Shown: positions 24,104 to 36,777, counted from the stretch's first letter. The stretch is DNA of 64,000 nucleotides from Thamnidium elegans (GCA_025201345.1 JAIXMG010000020.1:591684-655683); one strand, 5' to 3'. Numbers and translations: made by a program. Notes: generated by a model from the sequence alone, not told the origin.

Positions 24104-25645
24104 CATGAAATCAGTCCCCATGTTCTTCTTTTCTAGATATACGGCATGACGATTTGTGCTTACAAGTGATGTTATGATTTTCTTTCTAATAAAATCAATA
24201 TTCTCCAAGTAATTTTTCAACAAGTAAGCTTCATCGTCTTGCTCTATTACGTTTTCCAAGGAAGCGTTTAGTTTTGGTAATGGCTTTCCTTTATTTATAT
24301 CTTTATTTGAATCTGGTACAGTGGTGATATTCAGCCTTACATTGTTTGCCTCTGACTCTCAAACCGTATATACTCTCTCGTCTTTACATGCCTTCAAAGA
24401 AAATTTATCAACGCTAATGGTTTTTAGGCCTTCAGATTGTGGTATGAGATTTATACCACCCTCAGTGATCCTCGGTGTTCTTGGTACGGTTTCAGCCGGA
24501 ACATATGGTATAGTTATTTCCAAATCAACTTGCCTGTTTTGAGAATCAACCCAATATAGTGTAGCATGTCCTCTAGTGGTCATTTTTATATTTGCATTGT
24601 GGACTTGATTTGTGTACGAATATCCTCGCCTTTCTCTTTGAGCTTGTTGAGATCGCATTTCCCTTACTCTTTGTACTTTTGTGGAGTAATTGGCGCTACC
24701 AGGTTTTCCACGACCAAGAAGATATTGTGGCCACGAAGAATAACATGCCTTAATAAGCTCTTCACTTTTCATTACTTCTTTATAGTTCGCATCACTGGGC
24801 CTATATCTATTAATTATAGCCTTAAAAAATATACTGGGCTCTCCCGACCTACTTTCTATACAAATATAAATATAATCAGTACAATAATCTAAAAGATTTC
24901 ATGAGTAATAAACTTACTGTGTCCACTTATATCCATTGATGATAGGTTAAACGGCGTGTTTTCTGGTACCGACAATACCCCGTTAAATCATTCTTGTTTC
25001 TGGTTTCTCGAGTAGCTATTATGCAAGTTGGGATAATTCATCTTCTATAGTTTAAGCGCTTGACTCGATCTTTTCGCCGAGTTTGGTGTGCCTTCCGCTT
25101 TGAGAGAATTTGTAATTCTAGTAATAGCATTTGCTCGATTTATCTCGCTTAGTACCTCTGGCACATAATTGTATTCACTGTATTCAGATCGGGTTGCTTT
25201 CCCCGAGACTTTGTATTTCGCTTTTGTTTCATACAGTTGATCATGAAGGTTACGAGGAGCGATAGAGATTGTGTCTATATTTTAATAGTCAATTTTGGGA
25301 TTTCCCCAATGAACTTTGATGCGTCGGAGACAGTGTAATTATCGTAATTGCCATTTTCCTATGAGTCCAATCTTGAAATCATATCATACAAGAGATACCT
25401 AGCACGAGAAGACCCAGAGTTCGGGATAGGCTTCGGATCAAAAAAAAGTTCGCTACCGTAATGTCATATCCAGCCATAGCTAAAACAACGTTTCCATTAA
25501 TATATCCAGTATCAGTGTACCGTTGTACTGAGAATGAGTATGGCCCAACTGTAATATTTGAACTGATGAATTTTGATATTCCTAAATCAATCAATGATTT
25601 ACCTGGTTTCCTTATAATCCTAAATACATTTATGTTAACTAAGCC
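24101..25645 (-). pseudogene. Decayed multi-exon gene of unknown family
   Basis: The minus strand shows a coding-like frame over about 1.5 kb that is broken by in-frame stops and shifts: TAG at 25359-25361 and 25275-25277, a shift in the T8 run near 25440, another shift just after 25275, TAG at 25045-25047, TGA at 24988-24990 and TGA at 24359-24361. A spliceable intron (24917-24856, GTAAGT to TAG, 62 nt) preserves frame, so the ancestor was a spliced nuclear gene. The longest intact piece is 24936-24918 joined to 24855-24359 (171 codons), which might still be translated. I recognise no family. The 3' block is repeated at 21.4 kb. A plus-strand ORF at 25461-25784 overlaps it and is probably its shadow. 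Confidence 0.55.
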
Positions 25646-25784
25646 TTATCGATATCGCGTAGTAATAACTGATGCCATAGTAATAATAAAAAACGGAAAG
25701 AAAATAAAACTGGTTCGTAAAGGGAAAACTGTGATTTATTTACAGATAAATCTGTTTCATGTATACTATGTATTTGTACGTTAG

Positions 25785-26304
25785 TTAATCATTTCCTTTT
25801 TTACGCGGGATAAACCAAGCCGAGTGAGTGCATGAAAAAGTAATATAATTTCAAAGTACGTAACCTTCAAATTTCGGGGCCTACAAGGAACCTTGATCAC
25901 AACGCGTCTAAAAGATGAAAGGTTATATTCAGGTAAATACTCGATGTCATCAAGTTATTCAAGGTAAGGTAATATAAACAGACCTTTGAAAATATGTATA
26001 AAGATGCTAAACACTTTTTTTTTTTTTTAATAGAAAAATGTATCAAGAATGCTACTTAAAGTTACTTCAAATATTGTCACTTACGGAATACCCCCCTTTT
26101 TTTTTAATTTTGTGGCCATTTTTTTGATCCAAGGTAAATGAACAGAAATAAGTCTGGCTTCGTAAATAAAAACGACTTGTCATACTTTTAATGTAAAGTA
26201 TAAAGTTAGTGTTCTTTACGTATTTAATTATGTTAGTAACTCAAGTCTAACTAATGTAGGTAATAATAATATAATATTGATTGGTCCCATCATAACCTTT
26301 TTGA

Positions 26305-26343
<39 letters not shown>

Positions 26344-26841
26344 CCGGAGAAGGGAATGTTCTTTAGAAAGGTAATACATTTAAACATAACAAGTTATTAC
26401 TTTTTCTGTGTATGTAGTATCAAACTACTTTTTATATAATCTCTTTTATATAATAGATCAAGTAGATCAAAGTAGATAACACACAGAAAATAAATAAATA
26501 AAGAAGCACTTTTAAACGAGTGATGGGGTTACTGAAAGAATAAAAAAGTAATTTCTGTTGCATAACCTTAATCTCGGGAATGCAGCCGTTAAAATGATGG
26601 GATATGTGATTGTTACACTAAGACAAAAAATAAACATCATTATGGCATGAATTGATTTTTTTTAAAAAAAAAAGGTATAGAGGATGCGTTTATTAAAAAT
26701 AATAGATAATGATAATAAAAGATGGGTGAGGGAATTGATATATATTTTTTTGTTTGTTTGTTTATGTGAGTGCGTGTGTATGTATATAAAATAAAAAGAG
26801 AAAGGGAAGGGGGGGGGGGAATAAAGGGTAAAGTATATAAG

Positions 26842-26873
<32 letters not shown>

Positions 26874-26902
26874 GTAATAAAATAAAGAGAAGAGAGGGGT
26901 AA
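25785..26902. other. Intergenic, 1.1 kb
   Basis: No gene is seen. It contains an A-run of 35 (26306-26340), a G9 run near 26810 and a T-run of about 25 near 26845, just past the 3' end of the next minus-strand gene. Confidence 0.5.
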
Positions 26903-28804
26903 TTAAAACTCCCACTTGTTCAAGTTTTCATCCATAAAGAGCTCTACCATACTCTTTACTTTTGAACCAACAGGGTCTTTAGGTTTCATTTCCTTAATAC
27001 GAGAAATGAATTCAGGAGACATTTTAGAAGAAGGTCTTCTAGGGAAACTTTGAAATTCGTTTGTTAACGTAGGAGAAGAAGTTTGAATGATATTTTCAAA
27101 GCGAAGTCGAAGTTGATCCACTTCAGGTGTCTCGGGTCTAGGTAAAGAAGATACTGAATTGGGTGAAAACGACGAGGATCTTCTACTGTTACTATTATTT
27201 TGAAATATACTAGCTGCTATCTTGACATGATGAGAATCCGTGTTTTGATGACTAGTAGCTGCGGCAACTTCTGCATCATGTTCATCTGCACTCGAACAAG
27301 TAGATGGGTGTGATACTGGTTGTTGAGTTAATACATGATTTTCCTCATTATCTTCAGTTGAAATAACTTTTTGTTTAGCCTCAACATCATCTTCTTTTTC
27401 TTCTTGAGGTTCTTCATCAAATGAATCTACTACAATAGCTTCATCTTCCTCTTCTTCTCTTTCTGCTGCAACAACAATAGCTTCATCCTTCTCTTCTTCT
27501 TTTTCTTCTACTGCAATAGTAGTTTCATCCTCTACTACCACGACAGGTTCATCTAATTTAATTTCATTGTTAACCTCCTTTACTTGCTCCTTTTCAACAA
27601 CGACAGGTTTCTCTTTTTTAGATTTCGTTGCAGTAGTAGTAGTAGTAGTATTAATAACAGGTTTCTTTTCAGTTATTTTACTGTACTTTCGTGTGCGTCC
27701 AGTGATGATAGAAGTAGGTGGCGTGTTTTTTGAAACACCTCCTTTTGTCGTAGTAGTTAATTTTGCTGTTGTAGTTGCTGTAGCAGTGACTAAACTTCCT
27801 CTTCTTCCGTTTAATTCTGATCTTCTAGGAGGAAGTTGTTTTGTAGTTGGTTTTGTAGTTGGTTTAGCAGTTGGTTTAGCAGTTGGTTTAGCAGTTGGTT
27901 TAGCAGTTGGTTTAGCAGTTGGTTTAGCAGTTGGTTTTGGAGTGGTAGTTCTAGTAGGTGGAGTAGTAGCAGTAGTAGTAGTAGTAGCTACTTTAGTTGT
28001 GCTACTGATACGAGAAGTTTTCTAATTTTGTAAAGGTTAATAATATATACATATATTTACATAAAAAAAAAAAGGTTACTTACTAATGAAGTAGTAATAG
28101 GAGTTCTAGTATTGGGTATTTTACTATTACGGACGATTGGAGTAGGTTTTCTAAGAGAATTACGGGGTCCATCAGGTGAAGATGTTGTGTCACGTAAAGC
28201 AAGTTTCCTTTGATGGGGTGATGTTGTTCCTGAAACACTTGATTGCTTTGTTGTTGATGTAGTTGTCTTTTTTATCACATTCTTTCTATTATTAGCAACC
28301 TTTACAGGAATAGCTGATGATGATGATGATGATGATGTTGATGATAATGTTGTTGAAGTTGAACAAGTAGAAGGAAATGATTCACTTTGGAACCAATCTA
28401 TTTCGGTCTGAGCATTTTCCGGATTCAAGCTTCCGTGAAATAAACTATAAAATATATTAGTACGTACACACACGCACACACACACACACACAAAGTAATT
28501 ATACCTTTTTGATTGTGTATGGTCAATAATATGTAACCAATCTTCAATTGCATTTAAACCTTCCAAGATAAATCCAAACACAGTTTGTCTAATATAAATA
28601 ATAATTAATAAAAAAAAAAAGTAGTTTTTATACGTATAATCAACTTTACGGTTCTTTAATTTGTTTGTCAAGTACAAGTTTAGCTGATTCAACTGATAAG
28701 TCAAACTTCTTTTCAAATACAATTAAAAGATCATCTTTAATCGATATCTTTTCAACAATATTTGGTTTTTTATTGAAAGAAACGATACCTAAAGTTCGTT
28801 GCAT
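26903..28804 (-). CDS. Low-complexity Thr/Lys/Glu-rich protein, function unknown
   Basis: A 572-residue protein from four exons: 28804-28650, 28588-28505, 28444-28084, 28021-26903. All introns keep phase. Residues 1-85 form an ordered helical N-terminus (MQRTLGIVSFNKKPNIVEKI; GLNAIEDWLHIID). A basic Ser/Thr-rich stretch follows, then about eight KPTA repeats near residues 227-262 encoded by 12-bp units. Next come an acidic coiled-coil-like run of EEKEEEKDEA type and a C-terminal block ending VELFMDENLNKWEF. The basic, Pro/Thr-rich middle resembles microtubule-binding linkers, so a cytoskeletal role is possible but unproven. I give no gene name. Confidence 0.7.
27843..27940. repeat. Coding minisatellite, 12-bp unit
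   Basis: About eight tandem copies of GTTGGTTTAGCA on plus (TGCTAAACCAAC on minus) encode the KPTA repeats of the surrounding gene. The copies are nearly identical, so length polymorphism is likely. Confidence 0.85.
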
Positions 28805-28915
28805 TTTTTGTATTGTAAAATCTTTTTTTTAAAAAAAAGAAAAGAAAAATGGTTGGTATGCATTAATGAAAAAATAATAATAATAAAGGGTCATACTTAC
28901 ATTCTTTTTTTAGTA

Positions 28916-28946
<31 letters not shown>

Positions 28947-31202
28947 AAGAAAGAAAAATTAAATAAGGGGAATGAAAGTGTGACAAATAACATTACAAAA
29001 ACGTGGGCTGTGGGCTTTCCAAAACACGACTTCTTGTTGTCGGAGTTATCATTTCTTTTTTAGTGACAACAACTCTTTATGTACATGGCATTGCTTCGTT
29101 TGATTATCATCTTACCATATTCGGTCTTTCGTCTTTAATTGACCACATAGATTGGTTTAAATACTTGGCATATCTTGAAACACCAAAACAAATTTTATTT
29201 ATGATATCATATAGCATCTCACTAATATAAGTTAACACTACGACATTTTAATCATCACATGTAATTAAGTACTCTCTCTCTCTCTCTCTCTCGTGCGTTA
29301 CTGCAAATTAGTCTTGTAACTATTATTCCTATTAGTACTACATATCTCGACCAACTTCTCGGGGGGGGGGGAGGAGGCTGCTAAAAAAACCCTTTTTTAT
29401 ATCGGTATTTTAACGATTAGGACGCTTTTATACCACGTGGAAATACGGTGAGGCTAATTCATGCGCTATAAATAAAATAAAGTGGGCTTGAAAAAAGACC
29501 CTTTTTCTACGCTTTGACTAAAACGCATTTAGACTTTTTTCATTGTAAATACTCGTGTCTTTTCATTAACCAAGAAACTACACTCAATCGTTTCAAAACA
29601 AGTTACACGTATAATAAACGTCAAACTAGTATGAAAACGCCCTTTTTGACAATTGTTTCATCTAATACAGCCCGTTTTTTTTTAAACGTGTTATGAAACA
29701 CTTTTTTTTTGTCTGTTATGAATAGAGTAACACCAATCTACTGGGAGAAGAACCTGTCCACGACTTTTTTGATCGGCGAAAAAGTAATACTTCCATTGTA
29801 TTCCTTGTACGAGGGTAAGAATTTCACATTCATTTTTACTCTAATTGAAACTAAAGATGCACACACGCACACTCTTTTCATTAGTCATTGTATATATATA
29901 TATATATAAAAGAAGGCATCTTCTTTCTCTTTTATACTTTCTTGTTGGAATTGTATATATAATATTGTCGCGTATTAGTATCTACAATTACCTAGTCTCT
30001 AATAAAAAACATGGGGTAAATATACATCGCTATTTTTCATGATGCAACACCATATACATTATAATGTTACCCCTTGTGCACTACAATAAACACATCCTTA
30101 AAAAAAAGAAGCTTTTACGACTTCAATTACCTGTTTCATCATCTCAGTCACCTTATATTGTATAAATAATACACATCAGATATATTAATAACCAATTTCT
30201 TTTTTTTTTCGCGTTTATGCTGTCTTGTATCTTTCAGACAATAAAGTCTTTAATTTAATTGTAAAGATGGAAAAAAGAAACGCAAGTTCCTTTTTTCGAG
30301 CATTGCCTGACCTCGCTGTGATAAATGATAGCAAACAGTCCCCCCCCCCTTTTTTTTTTGCAGTAGTGCAATGCTCTTTCATATGTACTCGAGACTTTTA
30401 AATTTAACTCTTAATTTTAAAAGCACAAGGTTGACCTCAATAAAGCTACTTAAATGATACCCCCGTAACAAAAAAGGGTTGAACAATGACTAGAATATAA
30501 ACAGTAGAGGATAATGTATACTACGAATGTTTCAAATACCTTTAAAAATATCAATCAGTTATCAGCACGTTTGAATGATCTACGGTGACCAATAACAAAG
30601 TAGCAATACATGTATCTTTTTTTCTGTCTGTATATTTCCTAGGAATGATTTGCTAGAAACATTGAGTATTAATGTTTTAAACAAATAAAAACAGATACAC
30701 GCTTTATTGTAGAGATTAATTTATGATATATGACTAACAAACCCTCAATTTCGCCTGTTTGTATAATCCAAATACACAAAAGTTACGCGTAATATACTTA
30801 AACACGCTTGGTTTGAATTGCATGACCAGACTTTAAAAATCACTTTGATTTATTATAGTATTCAATTTGTCTTGCGGTACTTTCTACTATATTCCACCAT
30901 GTTCAAGAATTGCTGAAGGGATTACTCTTGCAATCAAAGAAAAAGTTGTCATGATTTCAAGCGAACGATTCATTTAGGATATTAATAGTTTGAAGGCTAA
31001 CACTAATTAAAGATACAAAAATTAGTGAAAGAAAGACTTACGCAAACTACTCGTCATTTTTTTTTTAGAACTCATGCTAAATTTTAAGTGAAACATCGGC
31101 CATATGTCAATTATAGTTACTTGTTATAAAAGTGAAATAATGATCCGTGCCAATTTTCTTTTTATTTCCCTTTCATCTTTCTTTTTAACATTTATACGTA
31201 AA
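28805..31202. other. Intergenic, 2.4 kb
   Basis: No gene is recognised. It holds a GAAA microsatellite at 28918-28955, a CT run at 29274-29292, a G10 run near 29361 and a TA run near 29892. A hydrophobic frame at 29003-29230 lacks an ATG start. The last 100 bp are the presumed promoter and leader of the aminotransferase. Confidence 0.45.
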
Positions 31203-32854
31203 ATGCCAAATAAACACTTTCATAAATCTCGTAATGCTACTCAAAACGTAGTGTAAGTGTAACATATATCAAACTTGCAAAACAAAATACTTACAATGTG
31301 CATGAATTTTTCTTATTAGAAAAGCGGAACGAGAATCTCAAGCACACCAAACATTAAGAAGTTACCCCGGTAATGAAAGCAAGTCTTCAAGAGCCGAAGA
31401 AAAAGGGAACATCTATGGTATTGAGCACCCAGGTTCAACCGGCGTAATTTACGTTATGGATCGCGCCATTAAAAACGGGTTTACATACGATAGTAAAGAA
31501 TGGGCTAATTTCGGGCAAGGAGCACCAGAAGTAGGACCTGTGGATGGGTGTATGCCAAGACCTTCTTCGGTTGAAATACCACAAAACGCGTACGAGTATG
31601 CACCTACTGCTGGTACCACGGAGCTAAGAAAAGCCGTGGCCAACCTATACAACGAAACCTACCGTCAAGGAAAGGAGTCTAAATACACATATCAAAACGT
31701 TTGTATCTGTCCAGGTGGTCGAGCCGGTTTGACACGAGTAGCAGCCGCTATCGGAGATGTCAATGTTGGGTACTTTTTACCCGAGTATACAGCCTATGAA
31801 CAAATGTTGTCCGTGTTTAAAAAATTTGTACCGATCCCTACTGCGTTAGAAGAAGATGCTAATTATCATATTGATCCTGATACGATACGAAAAGAAATTG
31901 CAGGAAGAGGGTTAAGTGTAATTGTAGCATCAAATCCACGTAACCCAACAGGTCAAGTGATCCAAGATAAAGAATTGGAAGAACTTGTTTGTATCTCGAA
32001 ACAAAAACATGTTACTTTGGTCATGGACGAGTTTTATTCTGCGTATATTTATGATGAAGAAGAAGGAAAAACGGTCAGTGTATCTCAATTTGTGGATGAT
32101 GTTGATGAAGATCCAGTTATCTTAATCGATGGACTTACCAAGAACTTTCGTGTAAGTGTTAAATATATAACAAACAAATACTAAATACTAAACTCCTACA
32201 CAAATTTTTATTTAGATGCCAGGTTGGCGTGTTTGCTGGATCGTTGGACCTAAAACAGTAATCTCATCTATGGAAAGCGCTGGTTCATTTTTAGAAGGTG
32301 GTGCAAACCATCCACTTCAAATCGCAGCTATTCCTTTCTTGGACCCTAAAAAATTCAAGAATGAAGCAAAGAGCCTGCAAAGACACTTTCAATCGAAACG
32401 AGATTACGTGTTGAAACGTTTAGATGAGATTGGATTGAAAGTTAAAGTACCTCCTAACGCTACTTTTTATATTTGGTTGGATCTTTGTCATTTACCTGAA
32501 CCTATAAATGTTGGTCTAAACTTTTTTGAAGAGTGTCTCAAAGAAAAAGTGTAAGTCATTTGTTTATATGTAAAAAGCATGGGTCCATAAATACTAATTG
32601 AATTTTTTGGTGTGATTAGAATTGTTGTTCCAGGTATCTTTTTTGACGTTAATGTAAGTATATATATATATATATGTATACATGCGTTTTTATTATGTTG
32701 TGACACCTTTTCTTTCATGTAGCCTGCTCATCGACGCGAATTATTTGAATCTCCTTGTCATCACTTTGTAAGATTAAGTTTTGGACCACCTTTGGACCAA
32801 CTTGAATTAGGTTTGAAAAATATTGAACGAGTTATAAAGAAACACACAAAATAA
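31203..32854 (+). CDS. PLP-dependent aminotransferase, class I/II
   Basis: A 460-residue fold-type I aminotransferase from five exons: 31203-31252, 31320-32151, 32216-32550, 32620-32653, 32723-32854. The visible family features are NPRNPTGQV with Asn225-Pro-Thr-Gly, Asp253 in VMDEFY (pyridine nitrogen partner) with Tyr256, the Schiff-base Lys291 in DGLTKNFR at the exon 2/3 junction, and MPGWR right after it. The domain is complete to the C-terminus. There is no clear targeting signal. The substrate is not set by these motifs; it resembles aspartate/alanine-type and kynurenine-type enzymes. It lies 250 bp upstream of ferritin on the same strand. Confidence 0.85.
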
Positions 32855-33107
32855 AAAATAAAAACCGAAACTGTTTGTTTTTAATTGATTTCGGATTAAT
32901 GAGCCGAAGTAGAGCGCCCAAATTGATTAGACAGTTGTACTACTACTACTCTTTTCCCAGGTGTAACCAATCAAAATCATGCTGAAACATAATAAATATC
33001 AACTTTTTTTTTTTTTCTATTTTTCTATTTCTTGTTTCTTTACAAAATTTTCTTACACTAAATTCCCCCTTTTTTTTTGTCAACCAACCCTTTTTTTTTA
33101 AAAAAAA

Positions 33108-33350
33108 ATGTCTCTTGCTAAACAAAATTTTGCTACTCAATCTGAGGAAGCCTTGAACCAACAAGTCAACACTGAGTTGCAAGCTTCTCAAGTCTATTTA
33201 TCCATGGCTGCTTGGGCACAACACTCTTCTGTTGCCTTGCCTGGTTTGGAAAAGTATTTCCGCGAATCTGCTAATGAAGAAAGAGAACACGCTCAACATT
33301 TAATTGGTAAGTTTTATTATTTTACGAGAATTGGACTCTTTTTTTTTTCT

Positions 33351-33388
<38 letters not shown>

Positions 33389-33864
33389 CAAATAGATTAC
33401 ATCAATACCAGAGGTGGAAGAGTTGTCTTACGCTCTTTGCAAGCACCAGAGGTAAGGCGATTTTTTTTAAAATAGAAGTATCTCTTATTTCTATTTACAC
33501 TAATTATTTTAAACCAATTAGACTGATTGGAAGTCTGCAAAGAACGCTGTAGAATCAGCACTTCAACTTGAAAAGGGTAAGCATATTTATTTATTTCGCG
33601 ATTGAATGACTAATATCTTTTTTAGATGTCAACAAATCACTCTTGAACTTGCACAAGATTTCTGATGGACAAGGAGATCCTCAAATGTGTGACTTTATTG
33701 AAAGTACTTACTTGGGTGAACAAGTTGAAGCTATCAAGAAATTATCTGACATGGTAACTCAACTTAATCGCGTTGGTGAAGGTCTTGGTGTCTATTTATG
33801 GGATCAACAACTTTACAGAGACGGAACTGGTGCTGGTAGTCGTGCTATTGGTAATGGCGCTTAA
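33108..33864 (+). CDS. Ferritin (H-type, fungal)
   Basis: An iron-storage cage subunit that oxidises Fe(II) and stores Fe(III). Four exons: 33108-33306, 33396-33451, 33522-33576, 33626-33864; 182 residues, the usual ferritin length. Ferroxidase residues are present in order: Glu in NTELQASQVYLSM with the following Tyr, the Glu and His in NEEREHAQHL, and the Glu in LQLEKDVNKS. DYINTRGGRVVL and the C-terminal helix TYLGEQVEAIKKL match H-type chains. There is no signal peptide, so it is probably cytosolic. Intron 1 carries a T-run of about 31 before its acceptor. Ferritin is absent from most Dikarya but known in mucoralean fungi. PER1 is convergent, 164 bp downstream. Confidence 0.95.
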
Positions 33865-34028
33865 AAAAAAAAAAAAAAAAAAGTTTTTTTTTTTTTTCTC
33901 TCCATACCCTTTTTTCTTATCCCAACACCCCCCCCCACTCTTAACAACAAATTTTTTTTTTTCTGTGTACTTTTTTATTGTTTAAAAAATAAAATAAAAT
34001 AAAAAACCCGTCATGATAGTGTTTATCT

Positions 34029-35004
34029 TTAGGGTAACAATTCATGATGTGTTTCGTACCACATATCTGCTAAAAGGAATTTATACCAAATAATTGTTAA
34101 AGGAATGGTTGTTAAATGCCATAAACTATGCGTATCAAATACTCGCCACAGGGGCGGAAAATCAATTAGTTCAAGGCACACCGATAGCGAAATACCGATA
34201 CAAGAAATGACAGCCAAGTATGCGTATGAACGTCCCTTTTGAATAATAAACCAATAGAACCAAACGGAAACCTGAATGGATCCTACTATCACATTAGCGA
34301 TCATATTATAAGTAAAATCAAATGAAACAACCGACAGATAAACAATGTGAGTCAAGTAACAACAAAAAAACAATAAACCCAAGCATCGGCGTGTTAATTT
34401 CAGTAGATGAAATACTCGAATAATAGCGTAGAATAGCGAATAAAGTACTAGTAAAGTAGCCCCAAAATAATCTAGTAATTGTGTCCAATAGGTATCTCTC
34501 ATATGAAACACCGTACTCCAGAACCATGTATTGATACCTATGCATGAATATAATAGCATATACCCTTTTAAATCATAAACTGTTGGTACTTTCTTTCTCA
34601 ACCTGGTAAAATAATACAAATGAACTAGACCGTTTCCAATAGAAAAAAATACAGAAGCTGGTTCTTGCATACCCAGTAAACGATAGAATGGCCATTTGCC
34701 ATAATATTGATATATTTCTAATCCTTGTTCTTGTGCTGTATCTGTCATCTGTTGACTACAAACATATCTGCAATCTTCCGGACCTATTTATTTATTTTAG
34801 TGTGTAGTATATGCAGTTTATTTTTTTGGGTTACACCGTACAATTCCAATTGAATAAACGCAGCCAAAAATTTAATGAAGCAGTAGGACAACTGACTTGA
34901 ACGCATTCGTCCAAGCAGTGTTGAAAGGGTGCTTGGTCATTTCCAGTTGAGCCAAAGCATATATGAATAAATAATAGGATAATAAACCAGTTTAGTTTAG
35001 ACAT
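34029..35004 (-). CDS. PER1: PER1/PGAP3-family GPI-anchor remodelling protein
   Basis: A GPI phospholipase A2 of the ER/Golgi membrane, in the CREST hydrolase superfamily, that removes the unsaturated sn-2 chain from GPI anchors. Two exons, 35004-34842 and 34783-34029; 305 residues. An N-terminal signal peptide (MSKLNWFIILLFIHICFG) is followed by a luminal Cys-rich segment (CLDECVQVSC, WNCPEDCRYVC). Then comes the signature YGKWPFYRLLGMQEPASV and about seven membrane spans. The catalytic-type His residues are in STVFHMRDT and the C-terminal DTHSLWHL block. The splice donor is GTACGG, which restores Cys55; the nearer GTGTAA would break the frame. Confidence 0.92.
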
Positions 35005-35829
35005 TCTTGAAAAAAAAAGAAAAAAAAAGAAGAAGAAACTATCGCTCTTTCTTTCACTCTTTCTCTATATCTCGAGAGAGAGGGTGTTATCATTGTGTTG
35101 TGACGTTGGTTTCTGACTTGCAATTCCGTCCTCTTTCTGTAAGGTATTTCTTGCACAACTGATTGAAAATGATGATATGGAATTACGAGCAATTCTTTTC
35201 GTACGTACAATAGAGTATTACAGTTACTGAACACAGCTGTTTATAGACTTGCAAAAAAAAAAAAAAAAAAAAAAAATGTATACAACTAACTGTCGTTTGG
35301 ATAAGCCAATACACCATTATCTTTTAATCAAATTCCACATTCTCTCAACAAGTACAAATTGTGAAGTTTCATAATTAAAGATGATATTCTGGAGGAAAAA
35401 GATGACAGTTTCTTTTTATGTGATATGTACTGGCATCTGTAATCCCCTCTCCTCCTATCGTCTTGCAAAACCTCTTACATCCGTAAGAAGAGGAGAAAAA
35501 TATTTCATCGCGATTATCAATGATATATCCTTAGCTCAATTACATCACCACCACGCGGCCCAGCTTCAACAGCAGAAGCCAATCTGTAGAAGAAGAGAAG
35601 CCTTACAATACGTATGTATTACTATAAAGACCACCAGTTAAAATATAATATATTATGTATTCTTACCATATATAATAATGTTTAGAGAAGGAAAGAGAAC
35701 GATATCATATTAATATTAATATCATCGTTGTCAGTTATGTTGTATATCTGGCCCATACTGAAATAAAATATGCAGTGCTTAAATGGAATTACACCTTTAT
35801 TCGTCACTTTTGGAAAAAAAAATAGTCCG

Positions 35830-35860
<31 letters not shown>

Positions 35861-36559
35861 TAGAGCGTTAGCTTAAAAATATACTATTGCAATAAGCACA
35901 ACTTACATTGAATTTGAATAAGTGGACAAATATTGAGTATAGTAATTAGAGCAAGACTGAGTATAGTAAAAAAAAGTTATTAGAAAAAAAAAAAAAAAAA
36001 GGTAGTAATCGTGCAATTGAAAAATAAAAACTTACAAGGTATCATCGATTGGCAAGCGATAACTACCAGGAAAATATGAATGTCTTCCGGGACAAGTACT
36101 GGGCTAATCTTCGCCCTCTTCAATGTCTTGTTTTTCCCGTCTTCTTCTAGGCCGTCTTGTAGACTGACGCCGGAACCGCTCGGAAACAGTACCATCATCA
36201 CGAAACGAACGACTGATCAAAATGAAATGTAAGTACGCAGCGAGGTCTCTGTTGTACAGGCAATATTGAAAACCTAATGTACTTGAGATGGTTTCTTGAC
36301 AATTTTGATTGGTGCATCTATCGTAGAGGTATAAAGTTAAAACTGGCCATTATGAAAAAATACAAAGTTACCTTAATAAACCATGTCTAATTACAGTAGG
36401 ATTTCTCTTTCCCTTCGGAAAGGTCTCGGGCTGAGTGCGAGTTTAAAGGTTCTCAAACTTTCTCTTTGGCGATCGGGACAGCATTTGCTAGTTTTGTGTT
36501 TATCAATGGAATAAAACTGAAAATGCTTCTTGAGAAATTTTCGAAAATCAATACCTCCA
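35005..36559. other. Intergenic, relic-rich
   Basis: A-runs of about 22 (near 35254) and 28 (35830-35857) are present. A minus-strand frame around 36107-36215 encodes an Arg-rich segment (FRRQSTRRPRRRR) that looks coding but is short and unassigned. An imperfect palindrome ATATTAATATTAATATC lies near 35710. No intact gene is seen. Confidence 0.4.
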
Positions 36560-36777
36560 ATAGGCAAGGGAACTCGCCATCGATCCCCGTACTGCTGAAA
36601 GATGGTGGAAAAGTTACAAAAAGATTGGAGAGGTGCCAAACAAAAAATCGAAGATTAACAGTGGCTCAAAAAGTTCTATTACTGTCAAACATGAAGAGTA
36701 TATAGAACGTTTGGTTGATCTATCCAAGAATAATGGGAAATATTGGGCAAGACATTTGTTTAAAATTTACAAGTAGT
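36560..36777 (+). pseudogene. Tc1-like transposase fragment (N-terminal HTH)
   Basis: The open frame after an in-frame TAG contains ARELAIDPRTAERWWKSYKK and then SSITVKHEEYIERLVDL, ending KIYK and a stop. The pattern of helix-turn-helix, Arg/Trp recognition helix, linker and second helix matches the N-terminal DNA-binding region of fungal Tc1/IS630-type transposases. The catalytic DDE domain is absent, so it is a dead fragment. Just after it comes a sequence also found at 24036-24058, followed in both places by a poly(A) run. Confidence 0.5.

Noticed and set aside
25461..25784. 107-codon plus-strand ORF
   Set aside because: It overlaps the decayed minus-strand gene, whose frame carries the more protein-like pattern and continues on both sides. 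The ORF is probably its shadow, though not excluded.
27843..27940. CRISPR-like regular repeat
   Set aside because: The units are contiguous 12-mers without spacers and encode an in-frame protein repeat.
29003..29230. 75-codon hydrophobic plus frame
   Set aside because: It starts at GTG, which is not a usual fungal start, and has no exon partners.
35980..36201. Minus-strand Arg-rich frame as a gene
   Set aside because: A short Arg-rich run is seen but the frame is brief, has no clear start or splice continuation, and could be a retroelement scrap. Left as a note only.
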